A DNA stretch of 64,000 nt from Sepiola atlantica (taxonomy: Eukaryota; Mollusca; Cephalopoda; Sepiida; Sepiolidae): positions 104,007,500 through 104,071,499 of the forward strand of contig OY744519.1 of NCBI GenBank assembly GCA_963556195.1, in the 5' to 3' direction. How positions within the stretch are numbered: position 1 is the first letter of the stretch; each line of letters starts with the position of its first letter. Made by a program: the position numbers and the translations under genes. Positions 63,476-64,000 of the stretch are shown here, piece by piece. Below the pieces are notes generated by a model. The model made no database searches. It saw only the letters and a list, made by a program, of their open reading frames with translations, and was not told where the DNA came from.

Positions 63476-64000
63476 ATAACTGACTTGTTGATGGAGAAGC
63501 AAAAATTAATGTTGGTGACTTTAATTTTGTAATGAAATTATTTTGTACAAGAGAATTTTTACAAAGTTTGTTTTAGTACTTGACGCTCATCAATTAATAT
63601 TAAAGAACAAATAATGATGTGTAATTAATGTGGAAGTGAGAAACACACAAACATACACAAACACAAATACACTTGAAGTTGTATTATTTTTGAAGAACTT
63701 AAAGAAAAAGACAATTGAATATGATAACTTCCCTTTAATCTGTTCTGGTGACTAAGGGGAATTTTCTCCATTCTAACAGTTTTCTTAGCTGGAATAAGTA
63801 TTTTTAAATAAAAGACTAAAGCAAAATAAAATATATTTGTACCAATAACTTAGTTGATGGAAAAATTAAGAGTATAGGCTAGTCCAAATCAAGTATTGAT
63901 ATATCAGACGGATTGCTATTTGGGTTTGACTTTGAAAATCCGACAAGGTAATTTATGTATAATTTGGATTATTCGGACTACTGTTCTCACCTTAGATGTT
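63476..64000. other. No feature recognised
   Basis: AT-rich. Possibly the interior of the Helitron that ends at 63434. Confidence 0.4.

Overview
The window looks like intergenic or intronic sequence from a cephalopod mollusc, most likely an octopus. This rests on AT-rich DNA with many (TA)n, (CA)n and poly-C/poly-G tracts, dense tRNA-, U2- and 5S-derived SINEs, and a mariner family that I associate with octopus. The species call is inference. I found no convincing host protein-coding gene and no functional tRNA, rRNA or snRNA gene. Almost every recognisable feature is a mobile element or the remains of one.

Layout. 0-5 kb: a Helitron 3' end, a LINE 3' end, SINE fragments (one from the 5S-derived family), a U2-SINE body and a ~0.7 kb inverted-repeat element. 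5-12.6 kb: LINE remnants, a 458-bp hAT-like MITE with a clear target duplication, and long unassigned stretches. 12.7-16 kb: a ~440-bp fold-back next to a 2.86-kb DNA transposon that carries a spliced, broken candidate transposase interrupted by a SINE tandem. 16-21 kb: repeat modules, a tRNA-type SINE split by a 5S rRNA-derived SINE, a complete but dead mariner (19.24-20.45 kb) and a Helitron copy. 21-32 kb: LINE 3' ends, two U2-SINEs, a near-loopless fold-back, a second inverted-repeat element, a Helitron and two diverged copies of a mariner/Tc-type element. 32-42 kb: mostly non-coding, with a full-length U2-SINE bounded by a perfect 15-bp duplication. 42.3-44.9 kb: a DNA transposon with ~115-120-bp terminal inverted repeats and a 3-bp target duplication around a 564-codon gene of an uncharacterised, widely dispersed animal protein family. 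45-53 kb: minisatellites, a dead reverse transcriptase, a degraded Helitron Rep/helicase, a higher-order 90-bp satellite and a possible LTR. 54-64 kb: U2-SINEs, LINE ends, an internally deleted Gypsy-type LTR retrotransposon (59.1-62.2 kb) and a Helitron terminus.

The strongest candidates for something not yet described are (1) the 42.3-44.9 kb element, whose CACTG termini and TAA duplication suggest that a common 'hypothetical protein' family is a CACTA-like transposase; (2) a SINE family whose 5' end derives from U2 snRNA, seen in at least seven places and in two subfamilies that share a 3' tail; and (3) the 13.2-16.0 kb DNA transposon with a second uncharacterised candidate transposase. 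Autonomous donors (LINE, Helitron, mariner) and their parasites (SINEs, MITEs, non-autonomous Helitrons) sit side by side, but every protein-coding copy seen here carries at least one inactivating change.
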